Shown: positions 30,620-39,921, counted from the stretch's first letter. The stretch: DNA of 40,821 nt from Spirochaetota bacterium (GCA_025457965.1 JALOTJ010000014.1:1-40821); one strand, 5' to 3'. Numbers and translations are program-made. Notes: generated from the sequence alone by a model not told the origin.

Positions 30620-33199
30620 ATGCGAATGGACAAGCTGACCCTCAAGGCGCAGGACGCGATATCGCGCGCGCAGAACGAGGCGACCAACAACAACCACTAC
30701 GAGATCCAGCCAGAACACCTGCTCAAGGCGCTCGTTGACCAGGAAGAGGGCATGTTTACCACGATCGCGCAGAAGATCGGCGTGCCGGCCGTGGAAATAG
30801 GAAGCGAGATTGAGGTCGAGATAAAGAAGCTGCCGCGGCAGACGGGGGGTGGGCCCGGCGGCGGCGCCCTCTCGGCGTCGATGCGCGATGTTATGAACGA
30901 GGCATGGAACGAGGCGGTCAAGCTCAAGGACCAGTACATGAGCACCGAACACCTGATCCTCGCACTTGCGGGCACGGGTGAAACGCGTGCCCGGAGCGTC
31001 CTAAACGCCGCGGGATTTACCCGCGAAAATATCCTTAAAGTATTGATGGACGTGCGCGGAAGCAGGCGCGTTACCGATGAGAACGCCGAGGACCGCTACA
31101 ACGCGCTTGACCGCTACAGCCGCGATTTAACGAAGCTGGCGCGCGCGAACAAGCTCGATCCGGTGATCGGGAGGGACGAGGAGATCCGCCGTGTAATGCA
31201 GGTGCTCACCCGGCGCACCAAGAACAATCCGGTGCTGATCGGCGAGCCCGGGGTGGGGAAAACCGCAATCGTGGAGGGACTCGCCATCAGGATCATAGAG
31301 GGAGACGTCCCCGAAAATCTTAAAGACAAGCGGCTCGTCGCGCTCGACATGGGCGCGCTGATCGCGGGCGCAAAGTACCGCGGTGAATTCGAGGAGCGTC
31401 TCAAAAGTGTGATACAGGAGATTGAGGAGTCCGACGGAGAGGTCATACTCTTCATCGACGAGCTGCATACCCTGGTCGGGGCGGGCGCGGCCGAAGGGTC
31501 GATGGACGCTTCCAATATGCTCAAGCCCGCGCTCGCGCGGGGCGAGCTTCGCTGTATCGGCGCGACGACGCTGAACGAGTACCAGAAATACATCGAGAAG
31601 GACAAGGCCCTCGAGCGGCGCTTCCAGCCCGTTTTCACCAGCGAGCCAAGCGTTGAGGACACCATCGCAATACTCCGGGGCCTGAAGGAAAAGTACGAGG
31701 TGCACCACGGGGTGCGCATATCGGACTCGGCCGTGGTCGCGGCAGCCGTGCTCTCCGACCGGTACATCACCGACCGATTTCTTCCCGACAAGGCGGTCGA
31801 CCTCATCGACGAGTCCGCCTCGCGCATCAAGATGGAAATCGACTCCATGCCGATCGAGATCGACGAGATCGAACGGCGGATACGCCAGCTCACGATAGAG
31901 CGCGAGGCCGTCAAAAAGGAGAAGGACAAGGTTTCCAGGGAGCGCCTCGCGAAAATCGAGGAAGAGCTGGCCAACCTGAACGAAAAAAAGAACGAACTGG
32001 TCGTCCACTGGAAGAACGAGAAGGAGGTTATCTCCCGCATCCGTGCCATCAAGGAAGAGATTGAGCGGATGAAGGGGGAGGAGAGCCGCGCGGAGCGGGA
32101 GGGCAACCTGAACCGGGTGGCGGAGATCCGCTACGGAAAGATCGTGGAACTGGACAAGGACCTCGCCGGCATGAACGCGAAGCTCGCGCAGATACAGAAG
32201 GATCGGAGCCTTCTTAAAGAGGAAGTAACCGAACAGGAGATTGCCGAGGTGGTCTCTCGCTGGACGGGCATTCCGGTGGCCAAGATGCTGGAAGGAGAAA
32301 AAGAAAAGCTTCTGGGCATGGAGCGCATAATTGAGCGCCGCGTGGTGGGGCAGAATGAGGCGATCATCGCCATCTCCGACGCCGTGCGACGCTCGCGCTC
32401 TGGCATCCAGGACCCGAACAGGCCGGTGGGTTCGTTCATCTTTCTCGGTCCCACCGGTGTGGGGAAGACCGAAACGGCAAAGGCCGTGGCGGAGTTTCTG
32501 TTCAATGACGAGAAGGCCATCACCCGGATAGACATGTCGGAATACATGGAGAAGCACTCGGTTTCGCGTCTCATCGGCGCGCCTCCCGGCTACGTCGGTT
32601 ACGATGAGGGTGGCCAGCTCACCGAGGCCGTGCGCCGCCGGCCTTACGCCGTTTTGCTTTTCGATGAGATTGAAAAGGCGCATCCGGATGTCTTCAATAT
32701 CTTCCTTCAGATCCTCGACGAGGGGCGGCTCACCGACTCGAAGGGCAGGACGGTCGATTTCAGAAACACCCTCATAATCATGACGTCGAACATCGGGACT
32801 TCGTTTATCGCCGATGCCTCTATACCCTACGATGACCGTAAAAGCGGCGTGGAGAAGGAGCTCAGGGCCCATTTCAAGCCCGAGTTTCTCAACCGTGTTG
32901 ACGAGGTGATCATCTTCAATCAGCTTGGCCGTGAGCACATTGCCGAGATCGTAAAGCTGCAGCTCTCCATGGTGGCGAAGCGCCTTCTGGAAAGGGGAGT
33001 GCGGCTCGAGCTTACGAAGAAGGCTCTGGACTTTCTCACGACGACCGGGTTCGATCCGCAGTTCGGCGCGCGGCCGCTCAAGCGCGCCATACAGAGGCAC
33101 CTGCTTAATCCGCTCTCCGTTAAGCTTCTGGGGGGAGACATCGCGGGCGAAACGACGATCAAGATCGACAGCGACGGCAAGTCCCTGGCCTTTAAATAA
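30620..33199 (+). CDS. clpB: ATP-dependent disaggregase ClpB
   Basis: A hexameric cytoplasmic chaperone that pulls proteins out of aggregates together with DnaK. The 859-residue length is standard. In order: a Clp N-domain (residues about 1-145), AAA-1 with Walker [14 protein letters not shown] and Walker [14 protein letters not shown], and a long coiled-coil middle domain (about 410-525, with [19 protein letters not shown]). AAA-2 follows with [14 protein letters not shown] and [14 protein letters not shown], then the C-terminal [16 protein letters not shown]. The middle domain distinguishes it from ClpA/ClpC. The ATG 30620 is 7 bases after GGAGG. It stands alone with its own promoter region. 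The classical stress operators (CIRCE, sigma32 box) are not visible. Confidence 0.96.
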   Translation: MRMDKLTLKAQDAISRAQNEATNNNHYEIQPEHLLKALVDQEEGMFTTIAQKIGVPAVEIGSEIEVEIKKLPRQTGGGPGGGALSASMRDVMNEAWNEAVKLKDQYMSTEHLILALAGTGETRARSVLNAAGFTRENILKVLMDVRGSRRVTDENAEDRYNALDRYSRDLTKLARANKLDPVIGRDEEIRRVMQVLTRRTKNNPVLIGEPGVGKTAIVEGLAIRIIEGDVPENLKDKRLVALDMGALIAGAKYRGEFEERLKSVIQEIEESDGEVILFIDELHTLVGAGAAEGSMDASNMLKPALARGELRCIGATTLNEYQKYIEKDKALERRFQPVFTSEPSVEDTIAILRGLKEKYEVHHGVRISDSAVVAAAVLSDRYITDRFLPDKAVDLIDESASRIKMEIDSMPIEIDEIERRIRQLTIEREAVKKEKDKVSRERLAKIEEELANLNEKKNELVVHWKNEKEVISRIRAIKEEIERMKGEESRAEREGNLNRVAEIRYGKIVELDKDLAGMNAKLAQIQKDRSLLKEEVTEQEIAEVVSRWTGIPVAKMLEGEKEKLLGMERIIERRVVGQNEAIIAISDAVRRSRSGIQDPNRPVGSFIFLGPTGVGKTETAKAVAEFLFNDEKAITRIDMSEYMEKHSVSRLIGAPPGYVGYDEGGQLTEAVRRRPYAVLLFDEIEKAHPDVFNIFLQILDEGRLTDSKGRTVDFRNTLIIMTSNIGTSFIADASIPYDDRKSGVEKELRAHFKPEFLNRVDEVIIFNQLGREHIAEIVKLQLSMVAKRLLERGVRLELTKKALDFLTTTGFDPQFGARPLKRAIQRHLLNPLSVKLLGGDIAGETTIKIDSDGKSLAFK

Positions 33200-33204
33200 T
33201 GGTT

Positions 33205-33241
33205 CTGCCGGCGGCGATGTGCAATTGCGTGCCGTCGGCAG
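33205..33241 (+). terminator. hairpin after clpB
   Basis: CTGCCGGCGGC (33205-33215) and GCCGTCGGCAG (33231-33241) form an 11-bp stem with one G-U pair and a 15-base loop, starting 5 bases after the clpB stop. No T tract follows, so it is a probable mRNA 3' end structure rather than a textbook terminator. Confidence 0.5.
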
Positions 33242-33374
33242 AGCGCCGGGCGTGTATGGGAAACGCTTACAATAAAATAATAAATAACATCAATTGACAA
33301 AAGGAATGATTCAGGGCTAACTGAGGCGGGGACGTAAATCTTTTTTTAAAATCGATGTGCCCGCGGACCGGGGT

Positions 33375-33555
33375 GAAAAAAACATAATTCTCGGTCCTCA
33401 TGGGCGGTGCGGTTGTCGCCATGGACATAAAGCGGTTTCTGGAGATGCTCGGCTGAGATGTAACGGCGAAAATCTACCGGGAGGAATCAGCGGCGGCCGA
33501 CGGGACTTACCGCCCTGATATTCTTCTCATCTTCACCAGCCTTCCGGGCTGGTGA
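33375..33555 (+). pseudogene. decayed response-regulator receiver domain fragment
   Basis: The translation AVVAMDIKRFLEMLG, stop, DVTAKIYREESAAADGTYRPDILLI resembles the start of receiver domains of the type ILVVEDEAIVAMDIKRxLExLGYDV...YRPDIILMDI. The first residues (EKNIIL, 33375-33392) are in a different frame from the rest. The acidic pocket (EDE) is destroyed, an in-frame TGA (33454) interrupts helix 1, and the phosphorylated Asp region reads LLIFTS in place of LMDI. Reading ends at 33553-33555. It is a remnant of a signalling gene lost between clpB and the convergent membrane protein gene. Confidence 0.6.
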
Positions 33556-33557
33556 AG
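33531..33557. terminator. perfect 11-bp inverted repeat between convergent genes
   Basis: CTTCACCAGCC (33531-33541) and GGCTGGTGAAG (33547-33557) pair perfectly around a TTCCG loop. It lies 31 bases beyond the stop of the minus-strand membrane protein gene and probably ends that transcript, although no T tract follows on either strand. Confidence 0.5.
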
Positions 33558-33587
33558 ACGGCTATCTGGCGGCCCACGCCTGCCAGT

Positions 33588-34217
33588 TCAGATCCAGCCC
33601 AATACACCCGCGAACAGGATGATCGAGGCTGCGTTCACCGCAAAAAGACTTCCGATGACGGCGACCTGCGTTCGGGGCTTCCAGTCGTAGCAGAACATTG
33701 ACATCACGAAAAACGGTATATAGACGGTTACAAATACCGTGAAGGCCCCCCAGCATGGATAAACCCACACAAAGGCGGGAGTTTTTACGAGAAATATCTC
33801 GAAGATCGAGAAGAAGGCCGCGTTGCCAATTGCGAAAGCAAGGCGATTATTGACGCCTAAAATCCTAACCGTCGGATCTGCGGGCAGGAGCTTGCTGAAC
33901 ACCAGCCCCGCGATCGAAAACATCAGGGAAAGCTCGACCCCGACGCCGATGAGCAGCAGGAAGGCCGTCCCCGTGGGGACCGTCCAGAGGGCGTGCCCCG
34001 AAAAGTGCTGCACGAGCGAGTTTGCGATTTCGACGAACCAGTGGACCATGTAGAGCGAAAGTCCCGCGGCGACCCCCTTCCAGTTCTTTTTCGAAATTTC
34101 GTTAAAATAAACATATACCACCAGCGCGAGAAGCGTGATGACGTACCATTGAAAAGGCTGTCCGTTTCGGAGCAGATCCAGTGCCTGCGAAGTCGCTTCC
34201 GGGTTGTTGAGGTTCAT
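33588..34217 (-). CDS. unrecognised 209-residue integral membrane protein
   Basis: I do not recognise the family. The protein has about six hydrophobic helices (for example WYVITLLALVVYVYF, TAFLLLIGVGVELSLMF, AIIL-like NAASIILFAGVLG) and short loops. Conserved-looking polar residues sit inside or near membranes (YMVHWFVEIANSLVQHFSGHALW, FAIGNAAFFSIFEIF). The histidine-rich loop and an embedded Glu in VGVELSLMF could bind a ligand or metal, but this is a guess. The start is ATG 34217, with GGAGG eight bases upstream, not the ATG at 34232 that contains this binding site. Upstream lies a promoter candidate with a palindrome in its spacer, so expression is probably controlled by a specific repressor or activator. 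Confidence 0.65.
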   Translation of the reverse strand: MNLNNPEATSQALDLLRNGQPFQWYVITLLALVVYVYFNEISKKNWKGVAAGLSLYMVHWFVEIANSLVQHFSGHALWTVPTGTAFLLLIGVGVELSLMFSIAGLVFSKLLPADPTVRILGVNNRLAFAIGNAAFFSIFEIFLVKTPAFVWVYPCWGAFTVFVTVYIPFFVMSMFCYDWKPRTQVAVIGSLFAVNAASIILFAGVLGWI

Positions 34218-34567
34218 ATCATCATCCTCCATGGTCAGACGGATATGGCTCCATCATGTCGATGGCGCATAAAGTCGTCTTAAAAGACGATGGCAAAGCT
34301 GATCATAAAACTATCCTGATTGCAACCAGAAAAACTCGCTTCGGTGCTGCCGGCGACTGTTCCATGACGGTGCGATCATCCTTGATTCGCTTCTCCGGCG
34401 AATTATTGATCCATTAAATTTTTATGCCATACAACAGTTTTTCGCGTGATTTATTTTCGCGACGCTGATAGCCTGCCATGGATAAGCTGCAGCAAAAGGG
34501 CCCCGGTGTTATATGCAGCCGAACAGGCCCCGGCCTCAATCAAACTCAGCGATTACAGACGGTTACA
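34218..34567. other. divergent regulatory region, membrane protein and cyclase genes
   Basis: No gene seen apart from a possible longer start of the cyclase gene at 34478. It holds the palindrome-spaced promoter candidate facing left. AT-rich sequence at 34405-34450 may contain the cyclase promoter, but no clear -35/-10 pair was found. Confidence 0.35.
34268..34296 (-). promoter_or_regulatory. promoter candidate with a palindromic operator in the spacer
   Basis: On the minus strand TTGCCA (34296-34291) and TTTATG (34273-34268) are 17 bases apart. All but one base of the spacer is a palindrome: TCGTCTT-TT-AAGACGA (34290-34275). A regulator dimer bound there would sit between the two promoter boxes. 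The -10 box is weak (3 of 6). Confidence 0.4.
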
Positions 34568-36286
34568 ATGAACAGTCGAGAAAAGGGAAGTCTCTTCGGT
34601 AAAACGATCGGCGGGACGCGCATCGTCCCTGTGGCGTTCAAGATCATCCTGGTCTTCGCCCTCTTCATCCTCGTATCCAATCTTACCAGCAACTACGTCA
34701 ACCTGGTATTTAACCGCACGAAGATGGTCAACATGATGCGGCAGTTGCTCGCCAAGGACCTCAAGGACATCTACGTGTTCTGCAACAACCAGTTCGAGAT
34801 CTACAACTACAACAAGGACCTCAAGGGTTCCCTCTCCAGTATCGAGAACCGGGCGCAGAACGAGTTCACCAAGCGCAAGTCGGTGCTGCTCGGCGTTAAA
34901 TCCGACGGCGCCATCCTGTTCCAGGCCTCCCGCTTCGCGAAGTCAGAGTTCTTCGGGGACTCGAAAACATTGACGGCGTTCAACGAGGGCCTCGCGAAAA
35001 ATACGGGCGAGGGAATAATCGAGTTCAGGTTCAACAACGAGACCTATTTCGGCATTTACAAGCACAATCCCAAGTGGGAGGTTTTCATCATACGCGCCGA
35101 GGAGCAGAGCGAGTTCTACGAAGAATCGCGTGCCGTTTTTCGCGATGTGAGCATCATAATCCTCGTGATCACCATAATCTGCGGCATCGTTGGCGTATAC
35201 GTTCTGCGTCATGTCCTGCGCTTTATCAGCATCATTACGACCGAAATCATGACAATGCTCGAGGAGCAGCAGCTTCGCATTATCAACCTCAAGGGCGCGC
35301 CGAACGATGATATCACCTTCCTGGGGGTGGCGTTCAACTCTCTGGCGAGCACCATCTCGAATTTACTGAACATTTTCAGAAAGTTCGCCAATCGCGATGT
35401 GGTAATCAAGGCCTATCGCGACCGCGAGGTGCGCCTCGAGGGGAAACAGAGCGATCTGACTATCCTCTTTTCGGACATCAAGAGCTTTACGTTTATAACC
35501 GAAACCCTCGGCGCCGATATCATCAAACTGTTAAACCTCCATTACGACCAGGCGATTCGGAGGGTGGTGGAGCATGACGGAATTATCGGCTCCATCATCG
35601 GTGACGCGCTGCTCGCTGTTTTCGGCGCGCTGGACCAGTATGAAGGAGATCATAAAAATAAATCGTACCAGGCGGTCGTCGTGGCATACAAGCTGCAGGA
35701 TCTGACGAAAAAACTGCGGGCCGAAATGACCGCCAAGAAGAAAGAGATCGAGAAGAACAAGGGCCTTCTCAACGAGGACCAGGAGCGTGTTTACCAGGCC
35801 GTGCTGCTCGAGATCGGCGTGGGGATTGACGGCGGCCTGGTCTTCTACGGAAACATCGGCTCGCATATTCGCATGACCAATACTGTTATCGGTGACAACG
35901 TGAATGCCGCCTCCCGCCTCGAGGGGCTCACGCGTGAGTACCGGCTCCCGGTGATCTGCTCGGAATATGTAAAGGAAGACCTGGAAGAAAACGGACATGT
36001 CAACGATATACACTTTTTTGAAATTGACGTGGTCAAGGTGAAGGGAAAGACGGAGGGCAAGAAGATATATTGGCCCGTGCTGGAAAAGGATTACACGAAG
36101 ACCCTGGAAAAGAGCATGAAGTCCTTTTCGTCGGGGCTTGAACTGTATTACAGGGGCGACTGGCGCAAGGCGAACCTGCTGTTCAAGCGCTGCGCCCTGC
36201 CGGTCGGCGAGGTCTTCGCGGAACGCACCGCTGACTCTACTCCACCGAGGAACTGGAATGGCATATGGGAAATGAAAACGAAATAA
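34568..36286 (+). CDS. membrane-bound class III nucleotide cyclase with altered substrate residues
   Basis: A 572-residue signalling enzyme: an N-terminal membrane helix (about 21-45), an extracytoplasmic sensor region of about 145 residues, a second helix (about 195-220), a HAMP-like linker and a class III cyclase domain. Metal ligands are present (LFSDIKSF, D303; GDALLAVFG, D346), and the transition-state Asn/Arg lie in NVNAASRLEGL. The adenine-selecting Lys that normally precedes xxGD is Ser (S342), and the usual Asp before YTVIGD is Thr (T437, followed by Asn). An inserted charged helix (KKLRAEMTAKKKEIEKNK) interrupts the domain. The C-terminal tail (LELYYRGDWRKANLLFKR ending WNGIWEMK) is a feature of cyclases of this style. 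cAMP production is likely but not assured. The start is tentative: ATG 34568 or 34478. The downstream gene overlaps it by 22 bases. Confidence 0.85.
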   Translation: MNSREKGSLFGKTIGGTRIVPVAFKIILVFALFILVSNLTSNYVNLVFNRTKMVNMMRQLLAKDLKDIYVFCNNQFEIYNYNKDLKGSLSSIENRAQNEFTKRKSVLLGVKSDGAILFQASRFAKSEFFGDSKTLTAFNEGLAKNTGEGIIEFRFNNETYFGIYKHNPKWEVFIIRAEEQSEFYEESRAVFRDVSIIILVITIICGIVGVYVLRHVLRFISIITTEIMTMLEEQQLRIINLKGAPNDDITFLGVAFNSLASTISNLLNIFRKFANRDVVIKAYRDREVRLEGKQSDLTILFSDIKSFTFITETLGADIIKLLNLHYDQAIRRVVEHDGIIGSIIGDALLAVFGALDQYEGDHKNKSYQAVVVAYKLQDLTKKLRAEMTAKKKEIEKNKGLLNEDQERVYQAVLLEIGVGIDGGLVFYGNIGSHIRMTNTVIGDNVNAASRLEGLTREYRLPVICSEYVKEDLEENGHVNDIHFFEIDVVKVKGKTEGKKIYWPVLEKDYTKTLEKSMKSFSSGLELYYRGDWRKANLLFKRCALPVGEVFAERTADSTPPRNWNGIWEMKTK

Positions 36287-37485
36287 AGGACATCGAGCCG
36301 GTAAATGACGGGACATCGATCTTTCTCCCCGAAGCGATTCAGGACCCCGACGGGAAGCCGCCGGAATATTCGCTGAACAACGAATTCGCACGGACCAGGA
36401 GAAATCGCAACTACGGATTCTACCTGCTTGTCGGGGGGTTCATGGTGGCGCTCATCGCGGGGACGCTGATGCTCGCGCAGATCATCCAGGAGCGGTTCAA
36501 CCGCGAGGATGTGGAGATCACCGCGTTCGAGGACATACGGCTCATCGAGATACTCGACAAGGCCAAGCGGCTTGAGGCCGAGCTGGAGCTTGCCCGCACG
36601 CGTCTGGGCGATACCCGGGGCACAATGAATGACGAGATGGCCCGCGCGAAGGACGAGGAGACGAAGGCCGCGATCCAGGCGAAGTACCGCGCCCGCTTGA
36701 GAAATCAGCAGGGGGAGGTCGCAGCGATCCAGAAGAAGCTGGATGTGCATGATGTTCGCCTGCAGGAAAACATCAAGAAGGCCGAGGCGATCGTCAACAA
36801 CTACCAGAAACTGCATAATGTGGAAATGCAAAAGCAGAAGCAGTATTATGAGAACCGGATAGCGGAGATCGTTCTGAAGTATAACCCGCACTTTACCGAG
36901 CGCGAGCTGCAGCGAATCCTCAAAGAGAAGAATCCGACACTGGACAAAAGCGTCCCGAAGCTCCAGGATTTCAAGAAGGAGCTGACAAGCGACGCGCGGT
37001 ACAGCGAGTCCGAGTTCGTCGAGATGCGCCGCATGCAGTCAGACCAGCAGGCGGTAATCCGGCGGATGAATCGAATACCCTACGTCAATTCGGTCGCGCC
37101 CTCACTTGACAGGGTCGAGTACTTTTCGCGTGAGCTCACCGGACGCTACGAGAGGATGTGGGGAGGGCTGGCCGATTCGGTAAGGATTAAAAGCGCACAG
37201 CTCGATCATTTCCGGTACGCCTTCGATTACCTCGCCCGTACCGAACCGGAAAGCGGCTATATCGTGGATCCGCGCGATAACGGCGCGATCTTCGTGCACC
37301 TGCGTGCGGTACATGGGGTAAAGGACGGGACCACGGCGCTGGTATTCCGTAAAGACGATGAGTACGTGGGCAGGATACAGTTTTACGGCACCGGCGCAGG
37401 GATAAGGGCGCGGGTCTTGGAAGTTCAGGAGGGTAGAAGAATACAGCCCTTCGATAGAATACTTATCAAGGTGTTACAGGAGTGA
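36265..37485 (+). CDS. unrecognised single-pass membrane protein with coiled coil
   Basis: A 406-residue protein of no family I can name. A cytoplasmic N-terminus of about 50 residues leads to one membrane helix (YGFYLLVGGFMVALIAGTL), then a long charged coiled coil (about residues 80-210, with repeated EL, KAEA and QKQK patterns). The C-terminal domain (about 300-406) contains DNGAIFVHLRAVHGVKDG and ends RIQPFDRILIKVLQE. That tail resembles the small beta fold of FlgT-C/SH3-like domains that follow a charged stalk. The start ATG 36265 lies inside the end of the cyclase gene in another frame, so the two genes are co-transcribed and probably translationally linked. The next gene follows within 2 bases. 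It may transmit or receive the cyclase signal at the envelope, by position only. Confidence 0.7.
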   Translation: MGNENEIKDIEPVNDGTSIFLPEAIQDPDGKPPEYSLNNEFARTRRNRNYGFYLLVGGFMVALIAGTLMLAQIIQERFNREDVEITAFEDIRLIEILDKAKRLEAELELARTRLGDTRGTMNDEMARAKDEETKAAIQAKYRARLRNQQGEVAAIQKKLDVHDVRLQENIKKAEAIVNNYQKLHNVEMQKQKQYYENRIAEIVLKYNPHFTERELQRILKEKNPTLDKSVPKLQDFKKELTSDARYSESEFVEMRRMQSDQQAVIRRMNRIPYVNSVAPSLDRVEYFSRELTGRYERMWGGLADSVRIKSAQLDHFRYAFDYLARTEPESGYIVDPRDNGAIFVHLRAVHGVKDGTTALVFRKDDEYVGRIQFYGTGAGIRARVLEVQEGRRIQPFDRILIKVLQE

Positions 37486-37487
37486 GT

Positions 37488-38249
37488 ATGAAACGATTCG
37501 CGATCATATTAACGACGCTGTTGCTCGCCGGCGCGGGCCGGCTGGACGCCTACGACTGGGCCGCGGTGGGCATCGCCGTGGACGGCGAAGAGAGGGAAAA
37601 CGGACGCACCGTGCTGACGCTTAAAGACGGCGAGGGCAAGGTCTTCGTGCTCGGGTATGATGCGGAGCCTGTCGATGAGGTGGTAAAGCGCATTTTAAAG
37701 ATAAGAAGCGATTTCTACGCCTGGAAGCACGTTAAAATAGAAAGGATGAGCTTCGATTATTCAAAGGATGTTCTCGAGGTAAACCTGGTGCCCGCGGAAT
37801 TCACGTATAAGGGTGTGAACGTGCTCGATTACCTGCCGGCGGGGCTGCTTTTCTCGTATTATGACGCCACGTACTATAATTTTCGCATAACGCGCGATAA
37901 GATGTTCGTCCGGGTTTACGGCGAGTACGTCGCCGAGGAAGAGCTTTGCGAAAAGACGATCACGGCCATCAGCGACCCGCTCGCCTATGTCAGGGCTCGC
38001 GATCCCGAGTACCTGCTGCAGCGGCTCGACCGTCTGGTGAGTGCAATAATGGCATTCGAAAGCACGGGAGCGTTCGGCTCGCCCAGGCCAATCGATCGGA
38101 GCGTGGTCCAGCGCATCGTCGCGATAAAACGTCAGAATCCCGTCCTCAAGCGGAAGGATATCGTGAAGGAGCTCGAGAAAGAAAAGATTTCGATTAGCGA
38201 AAAAGCGGTCGGCGTGGTCCTGGGCATCTACTTTAACGAGTTTGAATGA
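37488..38249 (+). CDS. unrecognised secreted protein of the cyclase gene cluster
   Basis: A 253-residue exported protein of unknown function. The ATG 37488 is set by AGGAG four bases upstream; the preceding GTG at 37482 overlaps the upstream stop but has no binding site. A signal peptide (MKRFAIILTTLLLAGAG, cleavage near LDA) is followed by a beta-rich domain (TVLTLKDGEGKVFVLGY, then VEVNLVP-like LEVNLVPAEFTYKG). The C-terminal half has helices (YLLQRLDRLVSAIMAF) and a basic tail predicted to be helical (KRKDIVKELEKEKISI). It ends the three-gene unit begun by the cyclase. No lipobox Cys is seen, so a soluble periplasmic protein is likely. Confidence 0.7.
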   Translation: MKRFAIILTTLLLAGAGRLDAYDWAAVGIAVDGEERENGRTVLTLKDGEGKVFVLGYDAEPVDEVVKRILKIRSDFYAWKHVKIERMSFDYSKDVLEVNLVPAEFTYKGVNVLDYLPAGLLFSYYDATYYNFRITRDKMFVRVYGEYVAEEELCEKTITAISDPLAYVRARDPEYLLQRLDRLVSAIMAFESTGAFGSPRPIDRSVVQRIVAIKRQNPVLKRKDIVKELEKEKISISEKAVGVVLGIYFNEFE

Positions 38250-38396
38250 TCACACGCGCCTTCGTGTCTTTCGGTCGGCGTTCGATAACTGACGGCCGGA
38301 AATCTTCTCGCCTTTTTTGTGAGGTTCCACTACAATTGACAGGTAACCGTGTATTCGACAGGAATTCAGTACATGATATATAAGGAGGGATAAGCA

Positions 38397-39869
38397 ATGA
38401 AAAAGGTCTTTAAATGGCTTGGCATGGCTATAGGTGCGCTGGTGCTTGTCGTCATCGCGGGGGGTGTCGCCATCATGCTCATCGTCGACAAGGAAATGAT
38501 CGACCGGCAGATGGAAAACGCGCTCAGCAGACAGGTCTCGATAGGCGCGATCGATGTGAGCGTTTTTTCGGTGGTTTCGGGTATCGAGGTAAAAGAAGTC
38601 AAAATATCAAACTTCAAGACGCCCGCCCAGCGGGAGGCGCTGAAAGGGAAAACCGTTGCAGCAAGCGATCTGTTTGTCGGGCTTTCCTCGTTCACGTTCA
38701 AGCTCAAGTTTCTGCCTCTGTTGAAAAAACAGGTCGAGCTCCGGGAGCTGGTCCTGTTCGAACCGGTAATTAACGTGGTTCGCTACCCCAGCGGCCTGTT
38801 TAATTTTTCCGACCTCATGGTGCCGAAGAAGATGACGGCGGAGGAAAAGGCCGAACTGCTGAAGAAGCAGCAGGAAGAGGCTAAAAAGAAAGCGGAAGAG
38901 GCGAAACAGCCACAGAAGCCGTTTACCGCCGACGACCTCCCCGTTGAAATCGCCATCGGCAAAGTCGGTATTGAAAAGGGACTGGTTTCGTTTGTGGACC
39001 AGGGGCTGAAGCAGAGCTTCTCCATCTACAACCTGACGGCGCTCGTGCATTCAATCGAGATAGACCCTAAAGACCTCGCGAAAAAGAATTCGGTCAAACT
39101 GAAAATAGAAACGGGTATAAAGACCCTGGGGCAGGTGAAGACCGGTAGCGTTAAATCCTTCGACGTTGGTCTTTCGATAAACGGCACACTGAACCCATTC
39201 GATCCAAAGTCGAAAAAGGTCGACCCCGAACTTTCGGCGAAGGTTGGTTCAGGCTATGGAACGCTTACGGGACTTCAGATTTTCGAAAAGCTTAAAGAGG
39301 TGGAGCAGATTGAGAAGTACTGCGGGAAATTTACCTTTTTGAAAGGGGACGTTAAATGGAAGAACGCCTTCGTAAACGTGTGGTACAAGGGCGGCCTGGT
39401 GAAGCTGACCGACGGCAAGATAGCGACCGACGATTACGCGCTTAACTTTGCCGGCCAGACAAACATCAATACGAAAGCGGTCGCGATGGATATGGATATG
39501 CTGCTGGCGGAGAAGCATAACAAGCCCATTCGCGAGGGTATCGCCAAAAACGTGGAAAAGGGTATAAAGGCGGCCAAGCTGGAAAAGTATGTGAAGACCG
39601 AGAAGGTCGCGGATTCGGCGATGAAATCACTGACCAACAAGGACGGTCAGGTCTATCTGCAGTACAAGGTGACCGGGACCCTGGCCAAACCCGATGTTAA
39701 GCTGGTCGCGCCCAAGCTGCCGTCCATCGGCGACCTCGTAAAAGACGCGGCGGGTGATATAAAGGACGTTGTCCAGGAAAAGGCCGAAAAGAAGGTTGAA
39801 AAGGTCGTGGACAAGCAGGCGGACAAAGCGAAGAGCAAGGCAACCAAAAAGTTAAAGAAGCTTTTCTAG
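38397..39869 (+). CDS. AsmA-family envelope protein
   Basis: A 490-residue protein anchored by one N-terminal membrane helix (MAIGALVLVVIAGGVAIMLIV) with a large periplasmic part. AsmA-like proteins form long beta-groove structures linked to outer-membrane lipid transport and assembly. After the helix come AsmA-typical features: QMENALSRQVSIGAIDVSV and VVSGIEVKEVKISNF, where a beta layer begins. A Lys/Glu-rich spacer (EEKAELLKKQQEEAKKKAEEAK) is followed by DLPVEIAIGKVGIEKGLVSFVD and further beta strands. The C-terminus is a Lys/Ala/Asp-rich coil. It starts at ATG 38397 behind GGAGGGATAAGCA. It is not coupled to its neighbours and ends in a perfect terminator. Confidence 0.8.
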   Translation: MKKVFKWLGMAIGALVLVVIAGGVAIMLIVDKEMIDRQMENALSRQVSIGAIDVSVFSVVSGIEVKEVKISNFKTPAQREALKGKTVAASDLFVGLSSFTFKLKFLPLLKKQVELRELVLFEPVINVVRYPSGLFNFSDLMVPKKMTAEEKAELLKKQQEEAKKKAEEAKQPQKPFTADDLPVEIAIGKVGIEKGLVSFVDQGLKQSFSIYNLTALVHSIEIDPKDLAKKNSVKLKIETGIKTLGQVKTGSVKSFDVGLSINGTLNPFDPKSKKVDPELSAKVGSGYGTLTGLQIFEKLKEVEQIEKYCGKFTFLKGDVKWKNAFVNVWYKGGLVKLTDGKIATDDYALNFAGQTNINTKAVAMDMDMLLAEKHNKPIREGIAKNVEKGIKAAKLEKYVKTEKVADSAMKSLTNKDGQVYLQYKVTGTLAKPDVKLVAPKLPSIGDLVKDAAGDIKDVVQEKAEKKVEKVVDKQADKAKSKATKKLKKLF

Positions 39870-39891
39870 AATGCATGTCGAAAAGCGCTAA

Positions 39892-39921
39892 AAAAAGCGG
39901 CATCTAACGATGCCGCTTTTT
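39892..39921. terminator. bidirectional terminator after the AsmA-like gene
   Basis: AAAAAGCGGCATC (39892-39904) and GATGCCGCTTTTT (39909-39921) form a perfect 13-bp stem with a TAAC loop. It separates this gene from the convergent DUF2279-like gene. Confidence 0.93.

Noticed and set aside
33454-33456. In-frame TGA inside the receiver-like fragment as a second selenocysteine codon
   Set aside because: The position is not a redox Cys in receiver domains, no hairpin with suitable spacing follows, and the fragment is also frame-shifted and lacks its acidic site, so it is simply decayed.
38335-38340. TTGACA upstream of the AsmA-like gene as a promoter
   Set aside because: No acceptable -10 box lies 16-18 bases downstream; TATATA near 38385 is at the wrong distance and merges with the ribosome binding site.
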